Source: Omphalotus guepiniiformis (lineage: Eukaryota > Basidiomycota > Agaricomycetes > Agaricales > Omphalotaceae). Taken from it: a stretch of 64,000 nucleotides of DNA. This document shows, piece by piece, positions 20,988 through 33,131 of the stretch (position 1 is its first letter; every line of letters starts with the position of its first letter). The notes under the pieces were generated by a model. That model made no database searches and was not told where the DNA came from. It saw only the letters and a program-made list of their open reading frames with translations. Location of the stretch: NCBI GenBank assembly GCA_028554645.1, contig JAQOOI010000058.1:1-64000 (forward strand), in the 5' to 3' direction. Both the position numbers and the translations under genes were made by a program.

Positions 20988-23547
20988 TCATTTCCGGTTG
21001 AAAAATCTTTCTATCCCGTCTGTCTTTTCTTTTCGCCTCTTTTTTGCTCGTTGAGGGCTCGGCTGCGCTGGCCCTTCCACATGAGGCTCTACCTCTCTTG
21101 CCACTGCCTGCGCAAAGTGATAATCACTATGCTCAGCCTTCAACACTTCCAGTGCCTCGACCTTTTCATCCAGAGTAACACTTGACAACAGCATTCTGGA
21201 AGGTAGGCCTATCGTCTTGCGACATTCCGCACATGTGAACGAGGTAACATGCACCTCTATAGTAGGAGGATTTGCCTGAGATTGACCTTTCTTCCCATGG
21301 GATGGATTTTCACGCGTCGGTCCTTTTTCACGGCGCCGGTTGTCATCTTCTTCCCTCGGACGCTTGGCAACACCGCCAGAGGCAAAAAACTCGTCAATAC
21401 TCTGTTGACCTTCCTCTGCCACTTCAATTCCAGTGAAGCCCATAGAAATGTGAGTGACTTTCATTGGCCCGGAATCGTTGCCGACGAGCTCCTTCCATAG
21501 TTTGTTCCCTGCAGTGGCAATCAAATCTACTGTGACATCCCGAGAGAATGGGAACGGCGCTTGCTTAGACCGCGAAGTCTGGTAGCCTGTAGGGGAAATC
21601 AGTATAACGATAGTATCGGTGGAGTAGACACGAGTCAACCGCCGCACCTCTGCTAGCGTGGAGAACAATGGTCTTGGGCCATAAGTGTGGGCTAGATTTC
21701 CGAGCGTCATTCAGTCGCAGTGCCAGCTCGGCGGCGAGAACGCGAATCCAGTGCTGCCCATCCGCAGCTTTGGTGATCGGTTTCTGAAGCGCTTTCGCAG
21801 CCAACATACTTCTGTTGACTGTCGGTTTCTCCTTAACTACCCCACGAATGGTGCTCATTAGCAAATTCAGCAAAGGATGTATTTCGTGCTAACAAACCTT
21901 CCGATCTGTCAATACCGCTTGAGACTTCAATCAGCTTGCTGCACTCATCCGTACACCAACATTATCCCATAGGCTTACCGTAGTATCTCATAGACCCAGA
22001 TAGCTCCGTCTCCGATTTTGGTCTGCAATTCTTCTGCAACCAGCTCACTGAATTTCTATGAGAAGCCACAAAAACAAGACGAGGAATACATACCCAAAGA
22101 AACGGGGCTGCAAAATTGAATCCACGTGAGTCGACAAAAGTACAAGCATGATCAGAGCGAGCACTCACAGTAAATCCGCAACGACGGAGACATCATACTC
22201 TTTGGCTAGAGCTTCGCCGAGCTTTCCCCCCAGATTCCGAATCTTAATTGAAACTGGGTCAGCTGAGTGTGATGGTAATTTCGGATGGGAAACTAGCAAC
22301 CTTTTGAAACTCTAAGGGTTTGAGATAATTAGGTATCGCAGCGTTGCGTAGAATGCTCTAAAGATCGCTCTGAGCATGATTCGGTGACAAAGACGTTCTG
22401 AATGCAAGCTACCTGTGAGTTCGGCTTCCTGTATGAGGCACAAAGCTACACCAAGAGTCAGCACACTTCTGATCATCACAATTAGGAAGGACGCACTTTT
22501 GCAAGGAACTTGTTTCTCGCGATGCCCTGAAGATCCGTATGTCAAAATGGACACTGAGATATCCAGAAGAAAACCTACGGCTGACGTCGTATATCCAAGC
22601 GTCGTTGCGATATCCACGCGAACTTTGTCCATCATTTCTGCAGCAATAGAAAGTGCAACGTCATGCCACGTTAAATGATCATCCTCTTCTATGTGACCTT
22701 CTGTAACCGCATTCTCCTGACTATCGGAAGACTCGGCCACAGGGCGGGGATGGACGGGGATAAGGTGTGATTCCTCTTTCCAATGGAAGGGCGGAGGAGG
22801 AGGAAGAGGAGAGTCTACGCCACTAGGAGCATCGTGAGGCACCTGAGCGAGATAAGGATACCGTTGTAAGATAGCCTGACGCACGGGCTTGGTGAAGTCA
22901 ATGAAAGCTTCATCAATAGAAGCCCTTTCTTGCGAGAGCTAAGCAACCGTGGTCCTATCATATATCCCACAGGATGGCTCACCAATTTCAGCATCAGGCA
23001 AACCTTCCTTGAACATATTGTAAACCTTCGCGCTTTCGCGTCGATAATAGTCTAGTGACACCTTTTTAGAGTTGCCATCAGTTTATCGTCAGGAACCTGT
23101 ATTGGACAGCCAGGTAACAGTACGCACCTTATGCGTCCTAGAGTCAACATTCTCCCAGTACCCAGGCTCCGCGTCACCTTCTCTGTATGTCGCGACATGG
23201 ACAATCATAAGCTCTGGGCAGCATTCTTTCGCTTGCTTTAGATTCTGAAACCTTGTAATGCCGTATTTTCGCGCAGGATAATTAACGGCAATAATACCCT
23301 CCCACTGCAAGACAACTAGAGGTTTGTCCATGACACCGAGACGGACCATCTCGCAGGCTGCGTAGAAAGCGTCGCTATCACATAAAGCAATAACGCGCAG
23401 TGGATCCCGAACGCCCAAATTCTGCTGCAGGAGATGGCGATATGTTATGACGGGATCCAAGTCGTTGAAGTCCTGTTCCGTTGCCTTCGATTTTCCCTTC
23501 CAGTGAGCTTTCTCCATTGAATTCAACCCTGAACCCGATCTGAACAC
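20988..23547 (-). CDS. RAD30: DNA polymerase eta (Rad30), translesion synthesis
   Basis: Y-family polymerase that copies past UV-induced cyclobutane dimers. The first exon (23128-23547) has ALCDSDAFYAACE with the first catalytic Asp residues and YPARKYGITR. A later exon gives ERASIDEAFIDFT, the second metal-binding motif. GIARNKFLAKLCASYRKPNSQ is the classic thumb-side motif, split over small exons around 22430-22560, and AIPNYLKPLEFQKIRNLGGKLGEAL follows. The little-finger region includes WVYEILRG. The C-terminus holds a PIP-box QQSIDEFF (about 21410), a zinc-finger UBZ (FTCAECRKTIG and HSDYHFAQA) and a final DGIERFFNRK. The exon border between VADLL (about 22180) and KFSELVAEELQ (about 22055) could not be solved cleanly by canonical sites. 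A large acidic/proline insert (about 22690-22860) follows the SIDEA motif. Confidence 0.93.
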
Positions 23548-24304
23548 TCAGAAAACAGGTGTCGCTTGGGTCAATGGGACGTGACGCGTGACCGCGTGAT
23601 CTCAGTCACCAGAAATCACCTTGCAAATTCCCACCACCCTCGGCGCGCTCCCACAAGCTACCGCAATAGTAAATAACCGCATCTGCTCTACATCCCAGAA
23701 GGATACCTGCTAGTAGCTTTGAAGCCACGTCGACGTCCTTTTATGATAGCTGGATTGCAATCCACTGGATATGAGTGCTTTCAGGGCGACACTGTGTATT
23801 CTATCTTCGCGTTCTCCTACAGCTCGCAAAATTCCACACCCTGACGGTCAAATCGTTCGGCGGAGTACCTCTTGTCGATTGGGAACGCAGTCTATGTCTT
23901 CCTACATGTACACAGCGCGTGTTGTGCGCATAGTTTATAATGGGAATGATATAGCAAGTCGCGGCGCTTCCCGCGGCAGCGACACCAATGTTACGGTGAT
24001 ACCGTACGCACTTGCGCGGCCGTTCCCATTTCCTAGAACCGGAATGTATTAGCGCCGACATATCTCGTCGCTTGATTCTTTCTTTCTTCGGCTGGGAAAG
24101 ATAGGCTCAATGCGGCTTGCATCAAACTGGACTTATGCCACTCTTGCCTTGCATACACCGCAACCCTGTACTCATTCACCGCCGTCCGTCCTAACCCTCT
24201 CATTCTCAATCATACCACTCGTCTGGTCTCTCGTCACTCCCACCTGTCCGGGTACAGGCCGATAACGGTACCAAAGTAGCTCGCTGAGTGAAGCCTGGGC
24301 ATTC
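23548..24304. other. Divergent intergenic region between RAD30 and the acetyltransferase
   Basis: This region separates two divergently transcribed genes and presumably carries both promoters. Overlapping frames between 23771 and 24061 on both strands are mirror artefacts with no recognisable family. Nothing else was seen. Confidence 0.5.
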
Positions 24305-25252
24305 ATGTTCGACGAAGGTCTTCCGATCACCAATGAGGCATTCGAAGACCGCCTCACGATATTCGAGGCCTCTCTAAGAGCTTTGATATCTGAACATACA
24401 CCTCTTCAATTCGATGTTACCACATTTGAACCTTATATACCTCTTCCCGCTCCCTTCGCCAATTTCAGGTTGACGCCGCAAAGAAAAAGTGATCAAGATG
24501 CTCTTACCGAGATGATGGTACGTTTCGAAGGAAAGACGTTGGCGGGTGTACGATGCTGCTTCTTTCCCCGTATTGCCAGAATCTTCGCACTGTACTTATT
24601 CGGCATCACATACAGAATGACCCAAAGGTAGCGTACGGCCTGGTCCGCCCTCCTTTCCCATTTCCCCCATCAATCGCTAGGGACTGGATCCACACTGAAA
24701 CTGAGCTGGCCAAGCAAATCTTTCAGAGTTTTGCCGGAAGGGAATTTCGACCCGCAAAAGGCAATCCACTGGCAGTCATACGTGAGATTGGTGCAGGTGA
24801 AAATGGAGGCGACGGTTTCGTCGGCCAGCTACTCCTGAAGCACGCCTATTGGTGGACAGAAAGGTTAACGCCAATCAAGGATCACTGGGAAGAGTGGAAG
24901 GAAAAGGATAAGGTTTTTGTTATGGGAGTTGTTAATTTCGAGTCTGTGCGAGTGAAGCCGTTACTGACTTTGTCCCTTGGCAGTTGTATTGAATGCTAAG
25001 TATCACGGTCGTGGCCTCGGTTCTATTGCTGCCGCAACCCTATTCAAAGAGTGGGCAATTCCTCAACTGGGTGCGACAGAGATTCGGGTCGAGTGTTTTG
25101 TATCAAACATTTCCTCTATCAGAATCTGGGAGAAGCTAGGGTTTGCAAAAGGGAACTGGCGCGAAGGACGAGCCGTAGTGGTGCCGAAAGAAAAGACAGG
25201 CGGGAAGGAAGTAGTCGAGCAAGACCTTATGCTTGTCTGGACTCTGCCTTGA
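24305..25252 (+). CDS. GNAT-family N-acetyltransferase
   Basis: Acetyl-CoA-dependent acyltransferase of the RimJ/RimL-like GNAT type; the substrate cannot be told. Exon 1 is 24305-24517 (start MFDEGLPITNEAFEDR), joined by a GTACGT donor to exon 2 at 24616 (NDPKVAYGLVRPPFPFPPS). The last part carries the acetyl-CoA-binding loop NAKYHGRGLGSIAAATLF, then RVECFVSNISSIRIWEKLGF, the normal end of the fold. The join between exon 2 (ending near VFVMG, about 24930) and the final exon (about 24982, after a TTGGCAG acceptor) does not keep frame with any GT or GC donor I can see. Either an unusual donor is used or a small frameshift is present. Confidence 0.75.
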
Positions 25253-25527
25253 GGCTTTCAGCATGCCTGGGTGCTTCTGTGACAGTTATCTGGGTACACT
25301 ACAATGTGCTGGTTGCCTTTCAAGTTGTCTGCTTGTGTTGCGCAAGCAGCATGTCGGTCTGTCCCAATTGACCGCTAGTTAGCAATATACAGGAAAGCTG
25401 CTGGATAGGCCCAGTAGCTTTCTCTGCTTTTGCGAATTACTTTCTCGTTTGATAGGATTTACAAGAGTGAATTATTGATAAACTATGAAGGAATTATGAT
25501 CTTGAAGCACCTGTAGATGGAACTTCT

Positions 25528-27433
25528 CTAGTGTACATGGTTCGAAGCAACTATGTCTTCGAAATATTTCGGAATACATTCGGGTTGTGGATTATTCCAT
25601 TCTTCGGTTTCCGTTGGAAAGGTATAAGGGTATATAGGAAGATAACAGATTTCCTGAGGCAATATCGTTTGATGTATGTTTTCGGAATCAGATACAGGCA
25701 CTCACCTCTAAGGTACATGCTGGTTTGCATTTGAGCCATATACTCCAATCCAGCCATGCCATTAGTGCGTCTATTTCTTCCTTCCATTGCTTCAGCAACA
25801 CACCAGCCGGCTGCTGTTTCACCCGGGCATTGGGAACTCGGTGTTTATCCAGGCCATTGACTACACCGCTCGCCCAAATTCTGGTGACAACTCGGCAAAT
25901 CTCTCGATTGGTAACCTGAACGGCATCTAGCATTAATCTCTCTGACGGTGTGAACGTCTCGGTGGAAGAGATCTGGTGTGCGACGGAATTACTACATAGT
26001 TGATATACCGGGGAGGCCCATGATCTATCTACGCTATAGCCAGTGACACTAGATATCGATGGTTTGGCGAGCCGTATGTTATAAGGCTGCAATATCCCTT
26101 GTACCTGCTGGAAGACAGTCACAGACAGAGATTGATCTGATCGGGTGCTGCTTGTTGAGTTTAGTAGATGGCGAATTAATTCCAGTTGATCTGAGTAGCT
26201 TTCGACGACATTCCTGAAGAGAGTTCTCCAATCGATGCCGGGAAAGGAATAGGCATTCAGGGACCATTTCTCAGCGGACAGCTCTTCCTCTAAGCGTTTC
26301 CTAACCGCGTCGATATCTGCCGAACTGATCCCTAGTAAGCGATGCTGAAGTCGGCTTTGACCAAACCGAAGAGCAACCAGGCTCGGCACAAGGCCAGTGT
26401 CATAGAAAGATATGAGGCGAGACAGGTCGAGTTGAACACGACTTTCACCTGGGTATCGATCATGTCGCACTACTGCCTTCAGTTCGTGCATTCCAAAGGA
26501 ATTAAACGGGATGTGTCGTGTGGGGACTGGTGGTATTGAAGGCACAGTCTTTGAACCATTATTTCGCGAAAACATGGTATCAATAGTAGGAGAAGGTGGC
26601 GGTTCGAGAGGAAACTGTTGCGGCAATTCGAGATTAAGCAAGGAGTGTTTCTGTACACCAGCTTGGAAATCGCAGAGCATAATCTCACTAAAGAGTAATA
26701 GATCAGTACCACAAATCATCTACAGTTGGCAGGAGAAACGTACAAGAGAGTGTGAAGTCTAAGGAATGGTTGGTCATAAAACATGAATCTGCTGATAGAA
26801 CACGCTACAATCACCTCACGAAACCATCCAAGCCGAAAGGCTTGCCCCATTCACACAACTTTTGAATTCTTTGATATTCGTGCACAGTCCATTTAGGAAC
26901 TATTTTACCCCACGAAACAACGTCCTGGCTGTCGAGGGTTCCTTGGGGGAGTTTTAAAGCACTGTACCCATCAAAATACAGCACCTTGAGGGGCCGAACG
27001 GCCACGAGTGTTAGATGCCAGCAACCGGTTTCAAGGGTTCCGAGAAGGCCACAGTACAGATTCGAGAGTTCTGGATCGAGTGATACCCATTCCGGCGTTG
27101 CAGGGAGCTGAGAATCTGCACGGCCATGATAGAGAAATGTCCCTGTAGGTACAATACCCGGTACAATTGTATGCCCTGGGAGGTGTGAGTAGAGTCAGCA
27201 TATGGTATTATAGTAAGTGAATCACCATTTCGATATCTTCTGTTTGGCCAACTCTGTAACAACGAATTCACGGATTCGAACAGGATATTTCCCGTTGAAT
27301 TCGGATTAGGTTCAACGTCTATATCCCACGAGTCAGATGCATCGTGAAAGAAAGATTGACTGAGGCCTTGAACAGCAGAGCAACCAAGTGTTAAGAGCAA
27401 GATAAGAGAAAACATACTCTCGAATCTAAACAA
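25528..27433 (-). CDS. Predicted secreted protein, conserved fungal family of unknown function
   Basis: The minus-strand gene begins with FESMFSLILLLTLGCSAVQG, a good signal peptide. Intron-joined exons then give RRYRNGHTIVPGIVPTGTF, YHGRADSQLPATPEW, ETGCWHLTLVAVRPLKVL, YFDGYSALKLPQGTLDSQD and, after small exons around 26700-26820, the long open stretch 25688-26719 with ELKAVVRHDRYPGESRVQLD, DLSRLISFYDTGLVPSL and FTPSERLMLDAVQVTNREIC. A donor after KPACTLE leads to a last exon EICYLPIYPYTFP... ending at 25528. The family occurs in other fungi in my memory, but no function is assigned and I see no catalytic motif I can name. Its Trp/His/Cys-rich N-terminal half suggests an extracellular enzyme or wall protein; this is inference. 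Confidence 0.75.
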
Positions 27434-27644
27434 GTCACATCACAGTACACAGACTTGTCAGCGTTTACAGTGAATGAGTGCGATCAGTAATTAGTCATCA
27501 ACCATAGAACAAATCCGAATCCGCGGAATCTGATTGGTGGATGTGAAATCTTCAGACAAGGGTGGCGCTAAATAAAAGATGCTACGCCTTTGGCTTCGTC
27601 CTCAATCTTTCTCATACCTGCTGCGCGTGCCACAATCTCGAAGA

Positions 27645-30087
27645 ATGTCTGCAAAGAGCATAGCTGTACTTGATGCCTCAGAGCTACACGATGGCCAGAT
27701 GTACGAGGATATCGAATTGTAGGAATTGACGTTGATATCTCCACAGGAAAGAAGTCGACTTCGAGAAAGGAAAAGTCTTACTTTCGCGCCTGGGCGACAG
27801 TATTCATGCTACTAGCGCATTCTGTACTCACTATGGTGCACCTCTTGCCAAGGGTGTTCTTACAGCTGATGCTAGAGTGGTCTGGTATGTGAACAACTGA
27901 CTGACGTCTGGCGTCCGTGAAGCTGAATATCTTCGAATCAGCCCGTGGCATGGAGGTTGGCATTCTTGATTAATTAATACGCTAGATGCTGACGCTTTAT
28001 AGCTTGCTTCAGTGTTTGCACCGGCGACATTGGTAAATATGTGCCACACAATTTGAAGATGATGAGTACTAATATGCTGATAGAGGATGCGCCTGCCCCA
28101 AATGTTCTTCATCCATTCAAGGCTCACATTGCAGATGGAAAGATTTACGTCACCGCTAATCCGGAACTCACACTGAAGGACAACATGTCTCGGCCACCAA
28201 AGCTCTCGACCGCAGGCTTCGATGCTGTCGGAAAGGGCACAGTGATAGTTGGCGGCGGTTCTGGAGCTTTTCAGGCGGTAGAAAGCTTGCGAGAAGTAAA
28301 ATTCTTTTTCTCGCACTAGTGTGAGCCGAATTATTGAGCTTGTCAACAGCATGGCTACAAGTTCCCGATCACCATCATATCGAAAGAACCGCATCCTCCT
28401 ATAGATAGGTTGGTTAATATCTCGACTTACAAATCCTAATAACTAATTGTTATATTAGAACGAAACTTAGCAAAGCTCTCATCACGGATAGCTCCAAGCT
28501 TGAATGGAAAACTGCTGCAGACCTCAAGATCAAATACGGTGTCAACTTGCGAGTTGGAGTTGAAGCCACGTCCATTGATCTACAGGAACACAAGGTCGCT
28601 CTGGACGGCGGTAAGGATTTCATCTCGTACGACAAACTCATCATTGCTCCTGGTGGCACACCTCGGCGGTTGCCCATCCCGGGTGCTGACTTGGAGAACG
28701 TATATACTTTCCGTGGTGTCCAAGATGCCAAAAAAGTTGATGCTGGTATGTTTGACCTCCTTCTATTCGCTCTCACTCTAAAACGTGGAATCAGCTGCAA
28801 AAGAAGGCAAGAGGGTCGTTGTCATTGGAAGCTCTTTTATCAGTATGGAGCTTGTCGCCGCAATATCCAAGCGAAAATTGGCATCCATCGATGTCGTTGG
28901 CATGGAGGAGTTCCCGTTCGAGATGGTACTCGGAAAACAAGTTGGTGCTGGACTGAAGAAGGTAATTACGCTGTTGTCCTTGATCGTTATCAGTGCTCAC
29001 CGGCATCGCCAGTACCATGAATCTCAAGGCGTGAAGTTTCACATGTCCTCTAAAGTGGAAAAAATCATCCCGCAAGACGACAATTCATCACTCGCCGGAG
29101 GCGTCGTGGTAAATGGCGAAACACTTCCGGCGGACTTTGTTATCATGGGTGTCGGTGTGGCGCCAGCTACTGAATTCCTCAAGACTAGTGGCATCACGCT
29201 TGAAAAAGATGGTGGAATTCAGGTTGACGAGTACCTGAGGGTCACAAAGCTACCTGCAGGCGTCGAAGGGATTTTCGCCCTCGGTGCGTATACTCAGCCT
29301 ATCAATACTTCGTGCTGATCTAGTTGTCTTTCAATAGGGGATGTAGCAATTTACCCACAGGCTGGGGAACGTGTGCGGATCGAGCATTGGAATGTGAGTA
29401 TGCTGTGACCCGTGTCATCGCAATCGGTTCAACGTGTTCATGCTCCGATGCTTGCATTGCTTAACTGCGCTGTTCCAGGTTGCCGGGAACCACGGCAGGG
29501 CAGTCGGGAAGACCATTGCCGGCGAACCACAACCTTTCGTCAAGACACCAGTATTCTGGAGTGCTCGTAAGCTGGCTGTTTTCATTTCGTAAGTCATCAA
29601 TCGCTCACTGCGTTGTCGTGTGGCTGTCAGAGGGTCAGCAACTGCGGTACTGTGGTTACGCTGCTGGGCACGATGACATCATTATCAAAGGTGATCCTGA
29701 AGAGATGAAAGTAAGCTTCGAACCGCAAACCGTGTATAGTCGCTCACAGATACAACAAGTTCATCGCGTACTATCTCAAGCAAGGCAAAGTCGTTGCTGT
29801 CGCAAGGTCGGTGGTAGATATCATTTGAGGGTGGGTTCTATGCGCTAATAAGGGTTTGATCACAGCATGCAAAATGACCCAGTTGTCAGCAAGGCCTCTG
29901 AGTTGCTTCGATTGGGACTCATGCCTTCACCTGACGAGATCAGGGCAGGAAAGGTGCGCTAAATGCCGTTGGCTGTTATGTGTACCGGACGAGGTATGGT
30001 GATTATGTATCAGACTGACTTTTATATTCATAGGACCTTTTAACGGTTGATATTTCGAGTGCCAGCGCTCTGCCGAAGGTCGCCTGA
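27645..30087 (+). CDS. AIFM3-type oxidoreductase (Rieske domain plus FAD/NAD reductase)
   Basis: A flavoprotein with an N-terminal Rieske [2Fe-2S] domain fused to a pyridine-nucleotide disulphide oxidoreductase fold, as in animal AIFM3 and related fungal proteins. It probably transfers electrons from NAD(P)H through FAD to the iron-sulphur centre. Visible motifs: CTHYGAPL and CPWHGACFSV (the two Cys and two His ligands), the FAD loop VIVGGGSGAFQAVESLR, APGGTPRRLPIPG, the NAD loop VVVIGSSFISMELVA, and ALGDVAIYPQ with the FAD-contacting Asp. The C-terminal part has AGNHGRAVGKTIAG and PVFWSAQGQQLRYCGYA. About nine introns interrupt it. The start (MSAKSIAVLDASEL) carries no mitochondrial presequence, so a cytosolic form is likely. 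Stop at 30085-30087 after ALPKVA. Confidence 0.92.
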
Positions 30088-31150
30088 CCGACGTTGCACT
30101 TGTCACAGCGAAGACCTGATTGGCTGACTGAGTCGCAAACTATTTCGAGAAGGGCATCGACCAATGTTAATGAAGAATAAACGAAATACCTGTCCTGTTG
30201 TACAAGTAACTGTAGCCGTGACATCTGTAAATGTATTGTATTGCTATACACGTTCTCTCGATCTACTTACTCATTGGCCTAACCTAGTTAGACGCTAGAA
30301 ATGCTCCCTTGAAGCTCCGCCTTGGTGATTGGTACGTCGACCATTCTGAACATTCACGGGTTCTTGTTGTAAACAGGGCTGCTAACAGCAACAATTGAGG
30401 ATACTTGTAGAAGGCCCGTGAGAGCTGAAATTAAAAACTACCTGTGTCACGGTGATACTTACTCAATACAACTGATAAGTTGTGCCAGCCTGCCAGGTCG
30501 GCCATCTATTAGGCCTAGGCATATGCCCGCCCTCTTCCCATGAAGCCACCTAGGCAACCTGTTGAATTTGGGCCTCACTCTCAATGAGGCAATATGCTCG
30601 CGCCAGTAGAACTTGAATGATCCACTGATAGGACCTCCGCCGCCACTGCGTCAGAATGACCAGGTCTCAGGCTCAGCGCTCAGCCAATGACTTCAATAGT
30701 AGAGCTGAGATATCTGTTGTCAGCGTCGTGACATGAGGTAGAGTATGACTCGAGCTTGCTGAAATCGGATTTGATTTGCAGCTCCGAGTCCTGGACCTCC
30801 TCCCATGGATTTTGTATATATCAGAGACAAAGTTGATGGGCTATAATTACGCGGCCTAAGAGCTTCAAGGATAAGATATCAACTGGGAACCCAAGAAATA
30901 CTTGACTCGACATAATGGGAAGAGAATAATAAGAATAATAAACGGAGAAACGACTGCTCGTTACGATAGATTTGTTGGTCATTGGGGCGGGGCAGGGCTG
31001 AAGCCGCACTGAGGCTGGAGTGGCGAAGTTAAAACGAATAAATAAAGCCAAATAAACCTGCCCTGTGCACGGCTTAGGATTACTTCTACCAGCATTTTCT
31101 CATTCCCCCCTTCCTCATCGTCCACGACGTCGTATACAACTACGCAGGCG
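30088..31150. other. Intergenic region, no gene seen
   Basis: Only short frames occur on either strand. An A/T-rich stretch with AATAATAAG repeats lies around 30927-30945. The part next to 31150 is pyrimidine-rich and is probably the kinase promoter and leader. Confidence 0.5.
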
Positions 31151-33131
31151 ATGGCGGCAGTGCATGCAATGCCGCCACAAATGCTTTCTTATCACACTCG
31201 ACAGTCGCTCAACGGGGTGCACTCCAACAGTACCGCTGGTCCGAGCGTCCTTCCTACTCCACCAGTGGCGACACGCAAGCGGAAACGAGCTCATCAGTAC
31301 ACTGTGAGCTACAGTGAAGTCCAGGAACTCGATAGCGATGGCAGAATCCGAGACGTCATCGTCATTGAAGATACACCGCCGCCGACAATGTCGCCAGCGA
31401 CAACGAATGGGGGAGGTTTCTCTGTGCCATATCAGCCTCCCATATACTCGGCCCCGATTAGGACTAGAGCTCGAGCTGCAGCAGAAGCTCAGGCATTGTC
31501 TATGAGCTCGTCTAGCGGTATCGCAGTGCCCCCGCAAAAGAAGCGTAGGCGAGACCAGGCTGATGACGCTCGCGCACCTCCATCGAAGAAAGCTGCGGTG
31601 GGCTCTCAAGCGCTCGCACCGACTCAGTCCTGGGATAGCAGAAGTGCAGCTGCTACAGATGATGTATGTTTGATTTCTTCTTCGCTTCCTTAGGAGCACC
31701 GCTGAATGTTGTCAAATGTCATTCAGACATCGAAAGGGCCCGTATCCTGTGATGATAAAGAGGGCCACTACATTATAGTACCAGACGATGTCATATATAA
31801 AAGATGTGAGCCCCCCCAGCTAGTGATTGTTGTTGCGCTCGAGCTGATCGATGATCCATCAGACCGCACTGTTCGCCTTCTGGGTCAAGGGACTTTTGGT
31901 AAAGTCGTAGAAGCCATTGATGCACACAACAACAACAGAGTCGCTATCAAGATCATACGTGCTATTCCCAAGTATCGTGATGCGAGCAAGATTGAGGTGC
32001 GAGTGCTCCAGAAACTCAAGGAGAAAGACCCGCATAACTACAATAAGGCTGCATTCACCGGTGACGCATCCCTTGACTCATATTTGTTTCCCAGTAAATG
32101 TATACATCTATTGAACTGGTTCGACCACAGAAACCACATATGTTTGGTTTACGAACTACTGGGGATGTGTGTGTACGATTTTCTGAAGGAGAACGAGTTT
32201 GCTCCGTTCCCTCGACATCATATACAGGCGTTTGCCCGTCAGCTACTGGGCAGCGTGGCATGTAAGTATCACTCTCGGACTCTGTCGAACTCCTTCATGA
32301 TGTGTCACTGCAGTTCTTCATCGAGAGTCTCTCATACACACGGATTTAAAGCCGGAGAATATTCTTCTCGTTCGCAATGACTACAGACTTGTCAACGTGG
32401 CAGTTCCAGGAAAAGTAGCTAAGCTTCTGTTCCTTCTAGAAACAAGTGCTGACCCGAGATTGTCAGAGGAATGCACCACCCAAGTCTAAGCGAATTCTCG
32501 ACTCTACCGAAATCAGGCTTATCGACTTCGGTTCCGCAACTTTCGAGAAAGAATACCACTCACAAGTGGTATCAACACGCCATTATCGAGCTCCGGAAAT
32601 CATACTAGGTGTGTACCGGCCCCAAACTTGCTGTTATTTCCACTCTAACGGATGACAACCAGGTTTGGGCTGGTCTTATCCCTGTGACGCATATTCGCTT
32701 GGGTGTATTCTCGTCGAGTTCTACACAGGAATGGCTCTTTTCCAGACCCACGATAACTTAGAACATCTTGCCATGATGGAAATGGTCATGGGGAAGATGC
32801 CTGATCGCTTCGCTCGTGCAGGTGCTCGGTCAAAACCGGAGTTTTTTAAGGAGGGCTCAAAACTAGATTGGCCTAAACCCAAGGCTTCGCGGCAGAGCAA
32901 GAAAGATGTACGCGCGACTAGACCACTTCACGTGAGTTTCCCTGTTCAACATCTACGTTCGCGTCATTTATCATGTTTCTATAGGACGTTATACCAGCTT
33001 CGGACATCATCAACCGACATTTTCAAGACCTCGTTCGTAGATTGCTGGTATTTGACCCAGCTCAGCGAATAACAGTGGAAGAAGCGCTCAAACATCCGTA
33101 TTTTTCATTGAATATTCCCAATGAGATATAA
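31151..33131 (+). CDS. LAMMER (CLK-type) dual-specificity protein kinase
   Basis: CLK/Kns1/Lkh1-type kinase, which phosphorylates SR-type splicing factors and other regulators. Seven exons in agreeing phase: 31151-31663, 31727-31805, 31863-32261, 32314-32414, 32440-32608, 32663-32931, 32985-33131, giving 558 residues. The N-terminal 170 residues are disordered with basic nuclear-localisation-like stretches ([20 protein letters not shown]). Kinase motifs: [13 protein letters not shown] (P-loop), VAIKIIR (Lys), [12 protein letters not shown] (catalytic Asp; usual HRD reads HTD as in this family), [26 protein letters not shown] and [10 protein letters not shown]. The family motif EHLAMMERILG is present as [11 protein letters not shown]. 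An in-frame 17-residue insert follows DPHNYN. The C-lobe ends with [19 protein letters not shown]. Confidence 0.94.

Noticed and set aside
22415..22678. Plus-strand frame within the pol eta gene
   Set aside because: It covers minus-strand exons with the GIARNKFLAK and ERASIDEA motifs; it is a shadow.
31115..31699. A 194-codon minus-strand Arg/Cys-rich frame
   Set aside because: Shadow of the kinase N-terminal exon, which has proper splice sites and nuclear-localisation stretches.
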